This document shows positions 36,415 through 46,128 of a stretch of 64,000 bases of DNA, in pieces. Both the position numbers and the translations under genes were made by a program. The DNA is from CAIMWS01 sp964409245 (GTDB taxonomy: Bacteria; Verrucomicrobiota; Verrucomicrobiia; Limisphaerales; UBA1319): contig CAYPCQ010000024.1 in assembly GCA_964409245.1 (NCBI GenBank), positions 1 through 64,000 of the forward strand, read 5' to 3'. Position 1 is the first letter of the stretch; every line of letters begins with the position of its first letter. Under the pieces are notes generated by a model. It was given only the letters and a program-made list of their open reading frames with translations. It searched no databases and was not told the DNA's origin.

Positions 36415-39400
36415 ATGAAAAAATCCCCACTCCATTCCTGGCGCCGGGCTGGCGTCCTGGCCTTGCTCGCGGCTCTGGCCGCCACCTTGATCCCGCCGCT
36501 GAATATGCCAGCGGCTGGCCTTGAAAACGCCGGATTAAACATCGAGTTCGATCCGCGGACCGGGCTGCCCGGCCAAATCCAGACCCGGCTGGATGGCGTC
36601 GCCCGCGATTGGCTGGCCGGCCCTGTGCAAATGCGCGTCCGCAACCAGGTCACCGGCACCGGGGCGGATCTTGCCGCTGGCGATTTGAGCCCGGCGCCCG
36701 GCCAGCCGCTGGCCTGGCGGGGCCGCCTGCAAGAGCTGCCATTGCGCGTTTCGCAGGCCTGGTCCGCCGCCGGCCAGGGGGTGGCTTGGGATCTCGATTT
36801 CCAGGGCGATGCCGCGCGGGTGGAGCACCAGGTATCCATCGAACTGCCCGCGCTCTCCAGCAACCTCCAGGTATTCACCCCCACCGAGCGGGGCGTGATC
36901 CAGCTGGCGGCCAATCCCACCCTCAAGCCCGCACCTTATGCGGCCAATGGCTGGGACACCGGCGCCACCTATGTGCTGCCGCTGATCAGCCTTTTCGATC
37001 CCCAGACCGGCCAGGCTTTGACGATCGCGCTGCCGGCCGACGCCAACCTGCCCCACCTGCAATTCGAGTGGCGCGACGCCCGGGTGCTCACCCTCACGCT
37101 GGCGCGCCGCGGCATGGGCGGCGGACGTCCCTCACCGCTCCGCCTCCTGCTCTGGGCCCACCCAGCGGACTACCGGTCGGCGCTCAAAGCTTACAGCGAC
37201 GCCTTCCCCGCCTGGTTCCGGACGGCCGCGACCCGCGGGCCGGGCGAAGGCGCCTTCTATTACCACCACATCCAGGATCACCCGGATTTCGCGGAGATGG
37301 CACGGCAGAGCGTCCGCTTCATATGGTCGAGCTTCTGGTTCACCCATCTTGGCGAATACCTGCCGGAGGCCAGGGAATGGGAGCCTTACACCTACGCCAA
37401 ATGGTGGAAGCTGGGCCAGACCATGTCGGATTCCAAAATCCTCTCCTTCATCGGCGCCCTGCGGGAGCACGGCATACGCACCTACGCCTATTTCAACGTG
37501 ACCGAATACGGTGGCGCGGGGGGCAAGAGCGGCGATCCCGCCGAGGCGGCCCGCATCCTGCGGGAGAAATTCGCCAACGCCCTGATCAAGGACGCCCAGG
37601 GCCGCGATATCCCCACCTGGGAAGGCGCCATGGCGATGAACCCCGGCAGCCAATACGCCCTCTGGCCTTTCCTGGAAGATCAGGTCCGCCGGCATCTCCA
37701 GCGGCTTCCCGGCCTGGAAGGCTTTGTCATGGACCGCCTGGATTGGGCCAGCATGCTGGATTACGGGCACGACGACGGCTTGAGCATGGTGGGCGCCCGG
37801 CCGGTGGAAAACATGGCCCTGCCTGTGCGCGAAGCGGTTCGCTCCGTGGCGCGCCTGGCTCATGCCGCGGGCAAAAAGCTGTTCCTGAACCAGTTCTACC
37901 GCATCGAGGTGCTCGAGGAGGCCGATGGGGTCTGCCACGAAAACGATTACCTCCGCGCCCTCGGCTACCTGACACCGCTGCGCCCGGCCTCTGCCTGGCA
38001 TTATGCCCGGCCCTACCAGGGCGACCTCCTCCAGTTTGAGGCGCAGCTGAAGCGGCGTTTGCACTGGGCGCTTTTCCCGCAGATGATCGCCCACGAGTAC
38101 CCTATTTCCCAGCAGCCCCCCAATGACCGGGCCGCGGATTTCCTCGAACTCTATGCCCCCTTGTTTGACACCCTGCCCGGCAAAGAGCAGGTTCTCCTCC
38201 CGCATTGCGTGGAGGTCTCCGGCCCCAACGAGGCCAATTTGTTCCGCACCCCGGAGGGCCGTTACGTGGCGCCCATCACCTCCCGGGCGCGATTCCTCAC
38301 CCGCCCGGGTTCCGACACCGAGGAAGTCGAGCTGGTCTTGCGCGTGCCGGATGCCGCCGAGCTGAAGTGGGCGCATGCGGTTGCGGCGGATGGCCCGTCT
38401 GCTTCGGTGCGCGTGCAAACCTCCCCGGGCCGCGCACGTTTCCGCCTCCCCGCCCACCGCACCGCCACGATGCTCGTGGCTGGCCGGGGCGCGGAGCCCG
38501 CTCTCGAAGATGCCCCTTCCCCCCGGCTGGCTCAAATCCGCGGCAAGCTTTTCGAAAGCGCGCGCCCCGGCCCGCAACCCGCCCAGCGCCCGGCCATTCA
38601 ACCGGATGAGCGGCTCTTTATCCGGGTGGCTGGCACGCCGGTGGGCACGCCCGGCCCGGTCCAAGTCAGCGTCGGTGGGTTCCGTTTGGGGTCCGTCCCT
38701 GCCCAGGCTTCCAAGGCGGTATTCCCGTGGAATCCGGCAACCCCTTTGGAGGATCCACCGCGGATCACGCTCAGTTTTTCTGATGAAGGCACCTGGTTCG
38801 TGCCGGAGCAAATTGAACTGGTGGCCCGCCGCGGAGACCGGACCGCGCAGCGTCTGGGATTGTGGCAGCCGGGCCTGGCTGTGGCCGCCTCCGGTTCGCC
38901 TGTGGCCACCAGCGTCTGCCTGCCGCTGGTTTGGAACCAGGCTCCCATCGGTGTGGGGAAGGCCCGGTTCCTGGCCCGGGGTGGCCTGCCGGGCGGCCGG
39001 TGGCCGGCTCAATACGGCTCCCAAGGAGCCTGGATACCGATGGCCACCGGTGGCGCCGCCGCGCAAAACGGCTGGCGGCTTGAAGTCCGCAGCGGGAATC
39101 CCTTTGCCTGGCCGGTCCCGGCCGCAGCCGACCCACGCCTTTTGCCCGCACCGAAGGATGGGGCGCCAGTTCCCACTTGCTGGTTCGCCAACGACCGCCT
39201 GGAGCTTCAGCTCACTCCACCGGGGGACAAACCCGCCCGGCTCACCCTTTATTTCCTCGACTTTGACCGCAACGGGCGGGCCATGGAGGTGGTTTTATCT
39301 GACGACCTGAACGTGCTGGATACCCAGCGTGTTCAAACGGCGGAGACGGCGGCGGGCGCTGGCTTGAGCTGGACCATCCAAGGCCCGGTGAACCTGGAGG

Positions 39401-39474
39401 TGCGTAAAGTGGCCGGGTTCAACGCCGTGCTATCGGGAGTGTTCGTGGATCCGGAACCTGGCGCAGACCGATAG
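36415..39474 (+). CDS. large exported glycoside-hydrolase-like protein
   Basis: The 1019-residue protein has a signal peptide (RRAGVLALLAALAATLIPPL). The first 250 residues are beta-rich (FDPRTGLPGQIQTRLDGVAR), like the N-terminal super-sandwich of several glycosidase families. Residues about 280-560 look like a TIM barrel (FIWSSFWFTHLGEYLP, IRTYAYFNVTEYGG, GFVMDRLDWASM, KKLFLNQFYR). The acidic residue in MDRLDW is a candidate catalytic Asp. The rest is further beta-sandwich. The family could not be named with confidence, although the layout recalls DUF6259-like or alpha-galactosidase-like enzymes. It is four bases after the UroD-family gene and is the last gene of the operon. Confidence 0.78.
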   Translation: MKKSPLHSWRRAGVLALLAALAATLIPPLNMPAAGLENAGLNIEFDPRTGLPGQIQTRLDGVARDWLAGPVQMRVRNQVTGTGADLAAGDLSPAPGQPLAWRGRLQELPLRVSQAWSAAGQGVAWDLDFQGDAARVEHQVSIELPALSSNLQVFTPTERGVIQLAANPTLKPAPYAANGWDTGATYVLPLISLFDPQTGQALTIALPADANLPHLQFEWRDARVLTLTLARRGMGGGRPSPLRLLLWAHPADYRSALKAYSDAFPAWFRTAATRGPGEGAFYYHHIQDHPDFAEMARQSVRFIWSSFWFTHLGEYLPEAREWEPYTYAKWWKLGQTMSDSKILSFIGALREHGIRTYAYFNVTEYGGAGGKSGDPAEAARILREKFANALIKDAQGRDIPTWEGAMAMNPGSQYALWPFLEDQVRRHLQRLPGLEGFVMDRLDWASMLDYGHDDGLSMVGARPVENMALPVREAVRSVARLAHAAGKKLFLNQFYRIEVLEEADGVCHENDYLRALGYLTPLRPASAWHYARPYQGDLLQFEAQLKRRLHWALFPQMIAHEYPISQQPPNDRAADFLELYAPLFDTLPGKEQVLLPHCVEVSGPNEANLFRTPEGRYVAPITSRARFLTRPGSDTEEVELVLRVPDAAELKWAHAVAADGPSASVRVQTSPGRARFRLPAHRTATMLVAGRGAEPALEDAPSPRLAQIRGKLFESARPGPQPAQRPAIQPDERLFIRVAGTPVGTPGPVQVSVGGFRLGSVPAQASKAVFPWNPATPLEDPPRITLSFSDEGTWFVPEQIELVARRGDRTAQRLGLWQPGLAVAASGSPVATSVCLPLVWNQAPIGVGKARFLARGGLPGGRWPAQYGSQGAWIPMATGGAAAQNGWRLEVRSGNPFAWPVPAAADPRLLPAPKDGAPVPTCWFANDRLELQLTPPGDKPARLTLYFLDFDRNGRAMEVVLSDDLNVLDTQRVQTAETAAGAGLSWTIQGPVNLEVRKVAGFNAVLSGVFVDPEPGADR

Positions 39475-39738
39475 CTTGAAAACAGCCATGCGGTTGGTGG
39501 CAGCTCCGGCTGCCGCATGGCCCGTGGCTTTCAGGTGAGCCTCGAAACCGGTGGTAATCCGGCCGGGGGTTGCGTGCTCTCCCGGATGGCACACTGCTGT
39601 CCCAGATCCTCCTCCGCCAGCGCGGTTATGCCTGAGTGGTCTCTTTCCGCAATTCACCACCCATGATGCTCCCAAGCGGAATCCAGCGAAAGCATTTTAA
39701 AGCTTTTACTCTGGCAGCCTGATCCTATACTACGCTCC

Positions 39739-40743
39739 ATGTCACCCGGTGAGCCAGTCAACCATGACCAGTTGTTCAAGGAGCTGTTGCGGCAGTTCTT
39801 TGGCGATTTTGTCGATGCTTTCCTGCCCGAGGCCGCCCAATACCTGGATAAAAAGTCGGTGCAATTCCTCGACAAGGAGATCCTCGACCTGCCGCAGCAG
39901 GGTGAGCGGCACGAGGTGGATCTGGTGGCCAAATGCCAGTTCCAGGGGAAACCATCCTATTTCCTGGTGCACATCGAAAACCAGGCGCAGAAACAGGCGG
40001 AGTTTGGCCGGCGGATGCACCACTATTTTTCCCTGCTGTTGCAGAAGCACGGCCTGCCGGTTTACCCGGTGGTGGTTTTCTCCCATCCCAGCCAGGCAGC
40101 CGAAACGGATCTCTTTCAAGTCGCCCTGCCGGACCTCACGGTCCTGCAGTTCCGGTTCAAGGTGATCCAGCTGGCGCGGCTTTCCTGGAAGGATTTCGTG
40201 AGCCGGAAAAATCCGGCGGTGTGTGCCTTGATGTCCAAAATGGGCATCAGCAAAGAGGATCGGGTGCGGGTGAAGCTGGAATGCCTGCGGATGCTGCTGA
40301 CCTTGAAAGTGGACCCGGTGAAGCAGCATTTCCTGGGGGTGTTCATCGACACCTACCTGCGGTTGAACGAAGCGGAGGCATTGCAATTCAAGGCCGAGGC
40401 GGGTAAATTACTGGCAGTTCAGGAAGCAAAGAAGATTATGAAATTGATGACATCCTGGGAAGAGAAGGGAATGGCCAGAGGCTTGGAAACAGGCTTGGCA
40501 AGAGGTCTGGAGACAGGCTTGGAGCAGGGCCGCCAGGAAGGCCGAAGGGAGGGGCTTCAGGAAGGCCAATTGGCCGTGGTGAACCGGTTGCTGGAGCGGC
40601 GGTTTGGGGTGTTGGCGCCCAGGATGAGAGCCAAGCTGAAAAAGCTATCGAGCGAGCAATTGGAGGGCCTGACTGATGCCCTGCTGGATTTCCGTTCCAA
40701 GGCCGATCTGGATGCCTGGCTGGCCCAAAATAGCGGTGCTTAA
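39739..40743 (+). CDS. Rpn-family PD-(D/E)XK nuclease/transposase-like protein
   Basis: The 334-residue protein matches the Rpn (recombination-promoting nuclease) family. VNHDQLFKELLRQFFGDFVD opens the domain, and EVDLVAKCQF...SYFLVHIENQAQ carries the Asp and Glu-x-Gln active-site pattern, with the Asp in 'HEVDLV' and the Glu in 'HIENQ'. The C-terminal third has the usual charged coiled linker (GLETGLARGLETGLEQGRQE) and a DUF4351-like end (RFGVLAPRMRAKLKKLSSEQ). Such proteins are standalone, often multi-copy and laterally moved. No terminal inverted repeats of an insertion sequence are evident around it. Confidence 0.88.
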   Translation: MSPGEPVNHDQLFKELLRQFFGDFVDAFLPEAAQYLDKKSVQFLDKEILDLPQQGERHEVDLVAKCQFQGKPSYFLVHIENQAQKQAEFGRRMHHYFSLLLQKHGLPVYPVVVFSHPSQAAETDLFQVALPDLTVLQFRFKVIQLARLSWKDFVSRKNPAVCALMSKMGISKEDRVRVKLECLRMLLTLKVDPVKQHFLGVFIDTYLRLNEAEALQFKAEAGKLLAVQEAKKIMKLMTSWEEKGMARGLETGLARGLETGLEQGRQEGRREGLQEGQLAVVNRLLERRFGVLAPRMRAKLKKLSSEQLEGLTDALLDFRSKADLDAWLAQNSGA

Positions 40744-40929
40744 CCGGCTTCGCTCGGTTTGAATGGGAAGGCTTTTTGTATTCGGTAAAAAAATGCGGAC
40801 CCCGGGCCGAGGCAATGATTTGCGTCCCCATGGCTGGCCTTCCCGGTGCGGGAAAACGCCCTCAGCCATGAGCGCGCGTGATCCGTACCGTAGTTCTGGA
40901 ATGTGTTTGCGGGGTGCCACCACGCAGGT

Positions 40930-40959
40930 TTGACATACCCCGGCGAAGCTTTATATTAT
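40930..40959 (+). promoter_or_regulatory. sigma-70-type promoter of asd
   Basis: TTGACA at 40930-40935 and TATTAT at 40954-40959 are 18 bp apart (or TATATT at 16 bp). An AAGGA Shine-Dalgarno follows six bases before the asd ATG. Confidence 0.7.
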
Positions 40960-40978
40960 GCCCCCTTAAGGAATAGAT

Positions 40979-41986
40979 ATGAATCCTAATCCGCATGTAG
41001 CAGTGGCCGGCGCCACGGGCGCCGTGGGCATCGAGATGATTAAAACGCTGGAGCAGCGCAACTTCCCGGTGGGGAAGCTGACTTTGCTGGCCTCCGCCCG
41101 GTCCGTGGGCAAGAAATTGACTTACAAGGGCCAGGCGATCACCGTCCAGGAGCTGACTAAAAGCAGCTTCGCGGGCATTGATATCGCGCTGTTCAGCGCC
41201 GGCGGCAGCATTTCCAAGGAATTTGCCCCGATCGCGGCCAAGGCCGGCTGCGTGGTGGTGGATAATTCGAGCGCATTCCGGATGGACGACTCGGTGCCGC
41301 TGGTGGTGCCGGAGATCAACGCGGCGGATGTGAAATGGCACAAAGGGATCATCGCCAATCCGAACTGCACGACGGCGATCGCGCTGATGCCCCTTTACCC
41401 GCTGCACCAGGCGTTCACGGTGAAACGCATATTCGCCTCCAGCTACCAGGCGGTGTCGGGCACCGGCGCCAAGGCCATCGAGGAACTCAAGCGGCAGGTG
41501 AGCCAGATTGTGAACAACCAGCCCGTGACCCGGGAGGTTTACCCGCACCAGATCGCCTTCAATGTGCTGCCGCACGTGGATTCCTTCCTGGCGACCGGCT
41601 ACACGAAGGAAGAGATGAAGATGGAGAACGAAGGCCGCAAAATCATGCACCATCCGGGCTTCCGGGCGAGCGTGACCTGCGTGCGCGTGCCGGTATATCG
41701 CGCCCATTCGGTGGCTATCAGCGCGGAATTCGAGAAGCCGGTGACGGTGGAAGCCGCGCGGGCCGTGCTGGCCAAGGCGCCGGGCCTGGATGTGGTGGAC
41801 GATCCCGCCCAGTGCGAATATCCCCTGCCGCTATACCAGGCTGAACGCTACAACTGCGCCGTGGGCCGGCTGCGCAAGGATTGCGCCTTGGACAACGGGC
41901 TTTGTTTCTGGGTTTCGGGCGATCAGCTGCTGAAAGGCGCCGCGCTCAACGCGGTGCAGATCGCTGAGGAACTGCTGAAGCTTTAA
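40979..41986 (+). CDS. asd: aspartate-semialdehyde dehydrogenase
   Basis: The 335-residue protein reduces L-aspartyl-4-phosphate to L-aspartate semialdehyde with NADPH, in the lysine, threonine, methionine and diaminopimelate pathway. The nucleotide loop AGATGAVGIEM (10-20), the catalytic Cys 130 in ANPNCTTA, and the VSGTGAKAIEEL and RVPVYRAHS segments fit the family at full length. A strong promoter (TTGACA/TATTAT) and an AAGGA Shine-Dalgarno precede it, and a strong hairpin terminator follows, so it is transcribed on its own. Its codon use matches the GC-rich core genes. Confidence 0.96.
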   Translation: MNPNPHVAVAGATGAVGIEMIKTLEQRNFPVGKLTLLASARSVGKKLTYKGQAITVQELTKSSFAGIDIALFSAGGSISKEFAPIAAKAGCVVVDNSSAFRMDDSVPLVVPEINAADVKWHKGIIANPNCTTAIALMPLYPLHQAFTVKRIFASSYQAVSGTGAKAIEELKRQVSQIVNNQPVTREVYPHQIAFNVLPHVDSFLATGYTKEEMKMENEGRKIMHHPGFRASVTCVRVPVYRAHSVAISAEFEKPVTVEAARAVLAKAPGLDVVDDPAQCEYPLPLYQAERYNCAVGRLRKDCALDNGLCFWVSGDQLLKGAALNAVQIAEELLKL

Positions 41987-42010
41987 AACTTCCAACCTTT
42001 TAAAACCGCC

Positions 42011-42051
42011 ATCCCGCTGCAGCCGCAAGGTCAAGGTTGCAGCGGGATTTT
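42011..42051 (+). terminator. intrinsic terminator of asd
   Basis: ATCCCGCTGCAGCC (42011-42024) pairs with GGTTGCAGCGGGAT (42035-42048) across 14 positions with one G.T pair and a 10-nt loop, followed by TTTT. It lies between convergent asd and the cytochrome gene. Confidence 0.85.
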
Positions 42052-42078
42052 GCGTTTCCAGAGGGTGTGGTTTGAACT

Positions 42079-42549
42079 TTATTCCCATTTGGCGCCCTGG
42101 TCGATCCAGGCGCGCAGCAGGCCTACTTGCTCCTTCGTGAGCGGGTCGCCGGATCCATCCGGAGGCATCTCCATATCTTTGACGAGCCGGAACACATAGT
42201 GGATCAACGGGCTTTTCTCGCTCTTGCCGGGGATGATGGCCACGCCGTGCTCGCCGCCCTTGAGGGCGGCCTCCCGTTGGTCCACGCGGAAGCGCCCGCT
42301 GGGGGTGCTGCCTTCGTGGCAATCCGAGCAGCTCTTGTCGAAAATGGGTTTGATGTCCTTTTTGAAATCCACCTTTTTCCCGGCGGCCGGGGGCAGCTTG
42401 CTCACATCTATATTTTTGCCGGCGGCGGCCTTTTCCCCGGCGGCATTCGCAGCCAGCAGGCCGGCCATCAAGCAGGCCAGGCCGGCGTTCATTAATTTGT
42501 TGCCCAGCCCAATGGACCGGGGTTGGTTGGTCAGGTTCGTCATATTCAT
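42079..42549 (-). CDS. exported c-type cytochrome domain protein (PSCyt1-like)
   Basis: The 156-residue protein has a signal segment (LMNAGLACLMAGLLAANAAG) and one heme-binding CSDCH (74-78) in the context FKKDIKPIFDKSCSDCHEGS, the standard Planctomycete/Verrucomicrobia cytochrome C domain (PSC1). A distal Met is available in KDMEMPPDG (Met 128), followed by LTKEQVGLLRAWIDQGAKW, the conserved C-terminal signature. It is a small monoheme electron carrier of the periplasm. The usual downstream DUF1549/DUF1553 partners are absent, so it stands alone. The ATG at 42549 was used; an in-frame ATG two codons later is possible. Confidence 0.88.
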   Translation of the reverse strand: MNMTNLTNQPRSIGLGNKLMNAGLACLMAGLLAANAAGEKAAAGKNIDVSKLPPAAGKKVDFKKDIKPIFDKSCSDCHEGSTPSGRFRVDQREAALKGGEHGVAIIPGKSEKSPLIHYVFRLVKDMEMPPDGSGDPLTKEQVGLLRAWIDQGAKWE

Positions 42550-42757
42550 AATCCAGTTACCATAAACTAATAGCCCAGACGCGCGGATTAGTCAAAATGG
42601 CCCGGGCGCCAGCAGGCGCACAAAAACCGGCGGCCGATCCAGCGGAAGGCAGGCGAGGGCCTGAAATGATCCGTTGAAGACCGCCGATCCGGTTGCACGG
42701 TTGCCGATGAGTTCTATTGCTAAAATCACGAGGCTCTGGCATTCAAGAGGGGTTGCT

Positions 42758-44341
42758 ATGAATAAATTCATCGTGCTTTTAACGGGAGCTTGGGCAGGAC
42801 TGGCATGGAGCGCAGCGGACGTTCCCGGCCAGGCCACGGCTTCGGAACCGGAATTGCTGGCCCGCTATCATTTCGCGGGGTCCGCGCAACTGGCCCGCGA
42901 CGCCAGCGCTGGCACGCTGGGCAAAGCGCTTGCTTTGCCTGCCAGCGCCCCCCTGCGTGAGCGCCTGGCCGGACAGTTGAGCCAGGCTGCCCGGCGCTGG
43001 CACCGGAAAACCACGGGCCTGGCGCTGCCCCCGGTCGAAGTCCTCCAGCCCATGGTGGCGGATCTATTCCAAGCCGAGTCGGTTTACGAGATCTGGGGAC
43101 GCAGCTCGCAAGCCTCGGAAATCCTGCTGGCCGCCCAATTGGATGAAAGCCGGGGCCAGCGCTGGAGCACCAATCTGTGGCAGTATCTCGAGAAAAATCT
43201 GAACGGCCAGGCCGTGCCCCTGACCGGGGCCAGCGGCTGGGAGTTCAAGCCGGCGGGCGGAGGCAGCATCGTGCGCTTCGCCACGGTAGGGAACTGGCGG
43301 ATCCTGGGCTACGGAACCGAGCCTTTGAACGGTTTCCCCAAGGCCATGCGCCAAACCAAGGAAACGGGCCGGCCGGCCGCCCTGGAAGCCGGCGCCTGGC
43401 TGGCGGCCCGGGTGGATTTCCCCCGGCTGGGCAACCTGCACTGGCCGCGCTGGACCGGTTTTTCCGGGCCGCTGCCGGCGGTGGAGCTCACCCTGGGCAG
43501 CAAAACCGATTATGTGCGCACCCGGATGACCCTGAATTTCCCGGAAACCCTTAAATGGCAGCTGGATACCTGGCGCATCCCCACCAACACCATCCGCGAC
43601 CCACTGGTCAGCTTCACGGCGATCCAGGGAGCGGGCCCGTGGCTCAATTCGTGGCCCTTGCTCAAGCCGCTGGAAGTGGAAACGATGCCCAACCAAATTT
43701 ACGTCTGGGCCCAGGAGGAAGGGCCTTTCCAGACTTACGTGGCGGCGCCGGCCCCCAAGGTGACCAACGCCCTGGAAAAGCTGGGCGAAAAACTCCCGGC
43801 CTTGCTGCAAGCCCGGCTCACCCAGCACCGCTGGGGGGAAGTCAAGCACCTGACCAATAAAACGGAGCTGGTCTGGAGCGGCCTGCCAATCCTGGCGCCC
43901 TTCCTCTGCTGCGCCCCCGAGCCGGCCGGCAACTGGATGCTGGGCGGGATCTTCCCGGCGGCGCTGAACACCAATCCGCCCCCGGTCGAGCTGCTGGCGC
44001 AATTTGCGGACCGCAACAACCTGCTTTTTTACGATTGGGAAATCACCCAGAGCCGGCTGGAGCAGACCCGGCTGATCATCCAGGTGGCGGATCTCATATT
44101 CTCCCCCCCCAAGCTGGACGAAGAGGCCAACCCCACCAACATGGTGGGGCACACCTGGCTGAAGGCGGTTTCCCCCATGCTGGGCAACACCGTCACGGAA
44201 ATCACCGTCACCTCCCCGAAGCAATTGACCCTGGTGCGGAAATCCCACATCGGCTTCAATGCGCTGGAATTGGTGCTCCTGACCCGGTGGCTCGACGGCC
44301 AGCTGGCCCCCGCCAACCTCAAACCGGCTGGCAAGCCATAG
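42758..44341 (+). CDS. exported protein of unknown function
   Basis: The 527-residue protein has a Sec signal (MNKFIVLLTGAWAGLAWSAA). The ATG at 42758 is supported by AGAGG nine bases upstream. I recognise no family. The body is a mix of Leu/Pro-rich helices and beta segments, with repeated Trp residues (NLHWPRWTGFSGPLP). It precedes pdxJ by 7 bp, so it is probably in the same transcript as pdxJ and acpS, but nothing in its sequence links it to vitamin B6 or lipid synthesis. The gene is full-length, with no frameshift visible. Confidence 0.7.
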   Translation: MNKFIVLLTGAWAGLAWSAADVPGQATASEPELLARYHFAGSAQLARDASAGTLGKALALPASAPLRERLAGQLSQAARRWHRKTTGLALPPVEVLQPMVADLFQAESVYEIWGRSSQASEILLAAQLDESRGQRWSTNLWQYLEKNLNGQAVPLTGASGWEFKPAGGGSIVRFATVGNWRILGYGTEPLNGFPKAMRQTKETGRPAALEAGAWLAARVDFPRLGNLHWPRWTGFSGPLPAVELTLGSKTDYVRTRMTLNFPETLKWQLDTWRIPTNTIRDPLVSFTAIQGAGPWLNSWPLLKPLEVETMPNQIYVWAQEEGPFQTYVAAPAPKVTNALEKLGEKLPALLQARLTQHRWGEVKHLTNKTELVWSGLPILAPFLCCAPEPAGNWMLGGIFPAALNTNPPPVELLAQFADRNNLLFYDWEITQSRLEQTRLIIQVADLIFSPPKLDEEANPTNMVGHTWLKAVSPMLGNTVTEITVTSPKQLTLVRKSHIGFNALELVLLTRWLDGQLAPANLKPAGKP

Positions 44342-44348
44342 GCGGACC

Positions 44349-45083
44349 ATGCTGAAACTGGGCGTCAACATCGACCACGCCGCCACCCTGCGGGAGGCGC
44401 GCTACCGCGGGCTTGGCCACGGCGAGCCGGACCCCGTCGAGGCGGCCCTCATTTGCGAGGCGGCCGGCGCCCACGGCATCACGGCGCACCTGCGCGAAGA
44501 CCGGCGGCATATCCAGGACCGGGATCTGTGGAAGCTGCGGGAAGTGGTGCGGACCCGCCTCAACCTGGAGATGGCCAACGCCCCGGAGATTGTGGAAATC
44601 GCGCTGAAGCTCAAGCCGGACATCGTCTGCCTGGTGCCGGAACGGCGGCAGGAAGTGACCACCGAAGGCGGCCTGGACGTGGCCGGCAACGAAGCGGCGC
44701 TGACCGATACCCGCCAGCGCCTCAACGACCGGGGCATCGACGTCAGCCTGTTCATCGCGCCGGATTCGGCCCAGGTGGAAGCCGCAGCGCGGACCGGCAG
44801 CCAGTTCATCGAGCTGCACACCGGGGCGTTCGCGGAGCATTTTGGCGTGGCCGCCGGGCGGGACCGGGAGGTGGCCCGGTTGCTGGCGGCCGCCCGCCAG
44901 GCACACCAGGCCGGGCTCCAGGTCAATGCCGGCCATGGCTTGAATTATCAGAACCTGGCTGGGTTGCGGCAGCTGCCCCACTTGGTGGAGCTGAACATCG
45001 GCCACAGCATCCTCAGCCGCAGCCTCGTCACCGGCCTGGATGCGGCCGTCCGGGAAATGCTGGCGCTGATGCGGGATTATTGA
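44349..45083 (+). CDS. pdxJ: pyridoxine 5'-phosphate synthase
   Basis: The 244-residue protein joins 1-deoxy-D-xylulose 5-phosphate and 3-amino-2-oxopropyl phosphate to make pyridoxine 5'-phosphate in the DXP-dependent vitamin B6 route. The diagnostic segments are LGVNIDHAATLREARY at the start, GITAHLREDRRHIQD, LVPERRQEVTTEGGLDV, and GHGLNYQNL near the C-terminus. Length is normal for PdxJ. It begins 7 bp after the unknown gene and ends 27 bp before acpS; the pdxJ-acpS order is common in bacteria. Confidence 0.97.
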   Translation: MLKLGVNIDHAATLREARYRGLGHGEPDPVEAALICEAAGAHGITAHLREDRRHIQDRDLWKLREVVRTRLNLEMANAPEIVEIALKLKPDIVCLVPERRQEVTTEGGLDVAGNEAALTDTRQRLNDRGIDVSLFIAPDSAQVEAAARTGSQFIELHTGAFAEHFGVAAGRDREVARLLAAARQAHQAGLQVNAGHGLNYQNLAGLRQLPHLVELNIGHSILSRSLVTGLDAAVREMLALMRDY

Positions 45084-45110
45084 GCCGGCCCGCGACCGGG
45101 ACTGCTGGCC

Positions 45111-45524
45111 ATGGTGATCGGCGTAGGCATCGACTTGGTGGAGGTGGAGCGGATCCGCAGCTCCTGGCAGCGGTTTGGCGAACGGTTTGCCCGGCGCATC
45201 CTGTGCCCGGCGGAGCTGGAGTATTGCCTGTCCTTCACCCATCCGGAGACCCACCTGGCCGCGCGGTTCGCCGCCAAGGAAGCGATTTCCAAGGCGCTGG
45301 GCACCGGCATCGGCCAGCAACTGGGCTGGCAGGATATGGAGGTGCTGCGCCGGGATACCGGCCAGCCGGAAGCGGTCATCCACGGCCTGGCGCGCCAATT
45401 ACTGGCCGCCCGGGGCGCCCAAAGAATCCTCCTCAGCCTCACCCACACCAGCCAGTATGCGGCAGCGGTGGCGATCCTGGACAGCGAAACGCCCAAGGAA
45501 CCCGGTCCGCACCCCGGCCCTTGA
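45111..45524 (+). CDS. acpS: holo-[acyl-carrier-protein] synthase
   Basis: The 137-residue protein transfers 4'-phosphopantetheine from coenzyme A to acyl carrier protein. GVGIDLVEVERIR at the start holds the Mg-binding Asp, and RFAAKEAISKALGTG holds the conserved Glu-Ala-Lys of the active site. SLTHTSQYAAAVAIL is the usual C-terminal strand. It follows pdxJ by 27 bp. Size and motifs leave little doubt; the C-terminal tail is slightly longer and Pro-rich. Confidence 0.95.
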   Translation: MVIGVGIDLVEVERIRSSWQRFGERFARRILCPAELEYCLSFTHPETHLAARFAAKEAISKALGTGIGQQLGWQDMEVLRRDTGQPEAVIHGLARQLLAARGAQRILLSLTHTSQYAAAVAILDSETPKEPGPHPGP

Positions 45525-45624
45525 CCGTGTCCCTTTGGGAGGGAAATGATTGCGCCGCAGATTTTTGCGCAAGCCGCGAAGTGAGTCATCAGCATCCCCT
45601 GCACGGGCCTGTAAATGGCACGGG

Positions 45625-46059
45625 TTAATGGGCGGGCTTGCGGGACGCTTTTTTGGATGATCTTTTGGGCGCGGCTGGCATCGGCTTGGGTTTCTTGACC
45701 TCCACTTTGCCGGCCATGATGGACCCGTTGGGGTAGGCCAGATAGCTCACCGCCGCCTGATCCCCCGGCCTGAAATCGGACAGGATGGCGGGCTTGCCCG
45801 CCTTGGTCAAACGGGTGCTGGCGTTGATGCCCATGCGGGCGATCATCCCCGGCTGGCGGTCGATTTTCATGGTGAAAATCATGGCGGCGGGATTCACACC
45901 CAGGATTTCGCCAGTAATCCGCTGGGACTTGGGCTTGGGCGGTTTTTCCATCTGGGCGGCTGTGGGCTGGGTGGCGGCCGGCGCGGCCGGCGGGATCCAG
46001 GCGCCCACGCCCGCCAGCAACAGGGCCGCCACGATTGGGTTTTTTAATCTGGTCAACAT
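45625..46059 (-). CDS. small exported OB-like domain protein of unknown function
   Basis: The 144-residue protein has a signal peptide (LKNPIVAALLLAGVGAWIPP) and a compact beta-rich domain (ITGEILGVNPAAMIFTMKID) resembling the DUF5666/CusF-like OB folds. A charged Lys/Pro tail ends it (KKPKPMPAAPKRSSKKASRK). The ATG at 46059 has AAGGA eight bases upstream. It is downstream of the carbonic anhydrase gene on the same strand, with the MITE-like element between. It may be a periplasmic binding or nucleic-acid-like protein, but no function is proven. Confidence 0.7.
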   Translation of the reverse strand: MLTRLKNPIVAALLLAGVGAWIPPAAPAATQPTAAQMEKPPKPKSQRITGEILGVNPAAMIFTMKIDRQPGMIARMGINASTRLTKAGKPAILSDFRPGDQAAVSYLAYPNGSIMAGKVEVKKPKPMPAAPKRSSKKASRKPAH

Positions 46060-46128
46060 AATCGATCCTTGGTTTGTGAGAATACTGGAGCCAATGTGCC
46101 ACAACTCCGCCGGATTACCATGCCCAAA

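Noticed and set aside
41987..42078. Possible small RNA in the asd/cytochrome gap
   Set aside because: The structure is fully explained by the asd intrinsic terminator.
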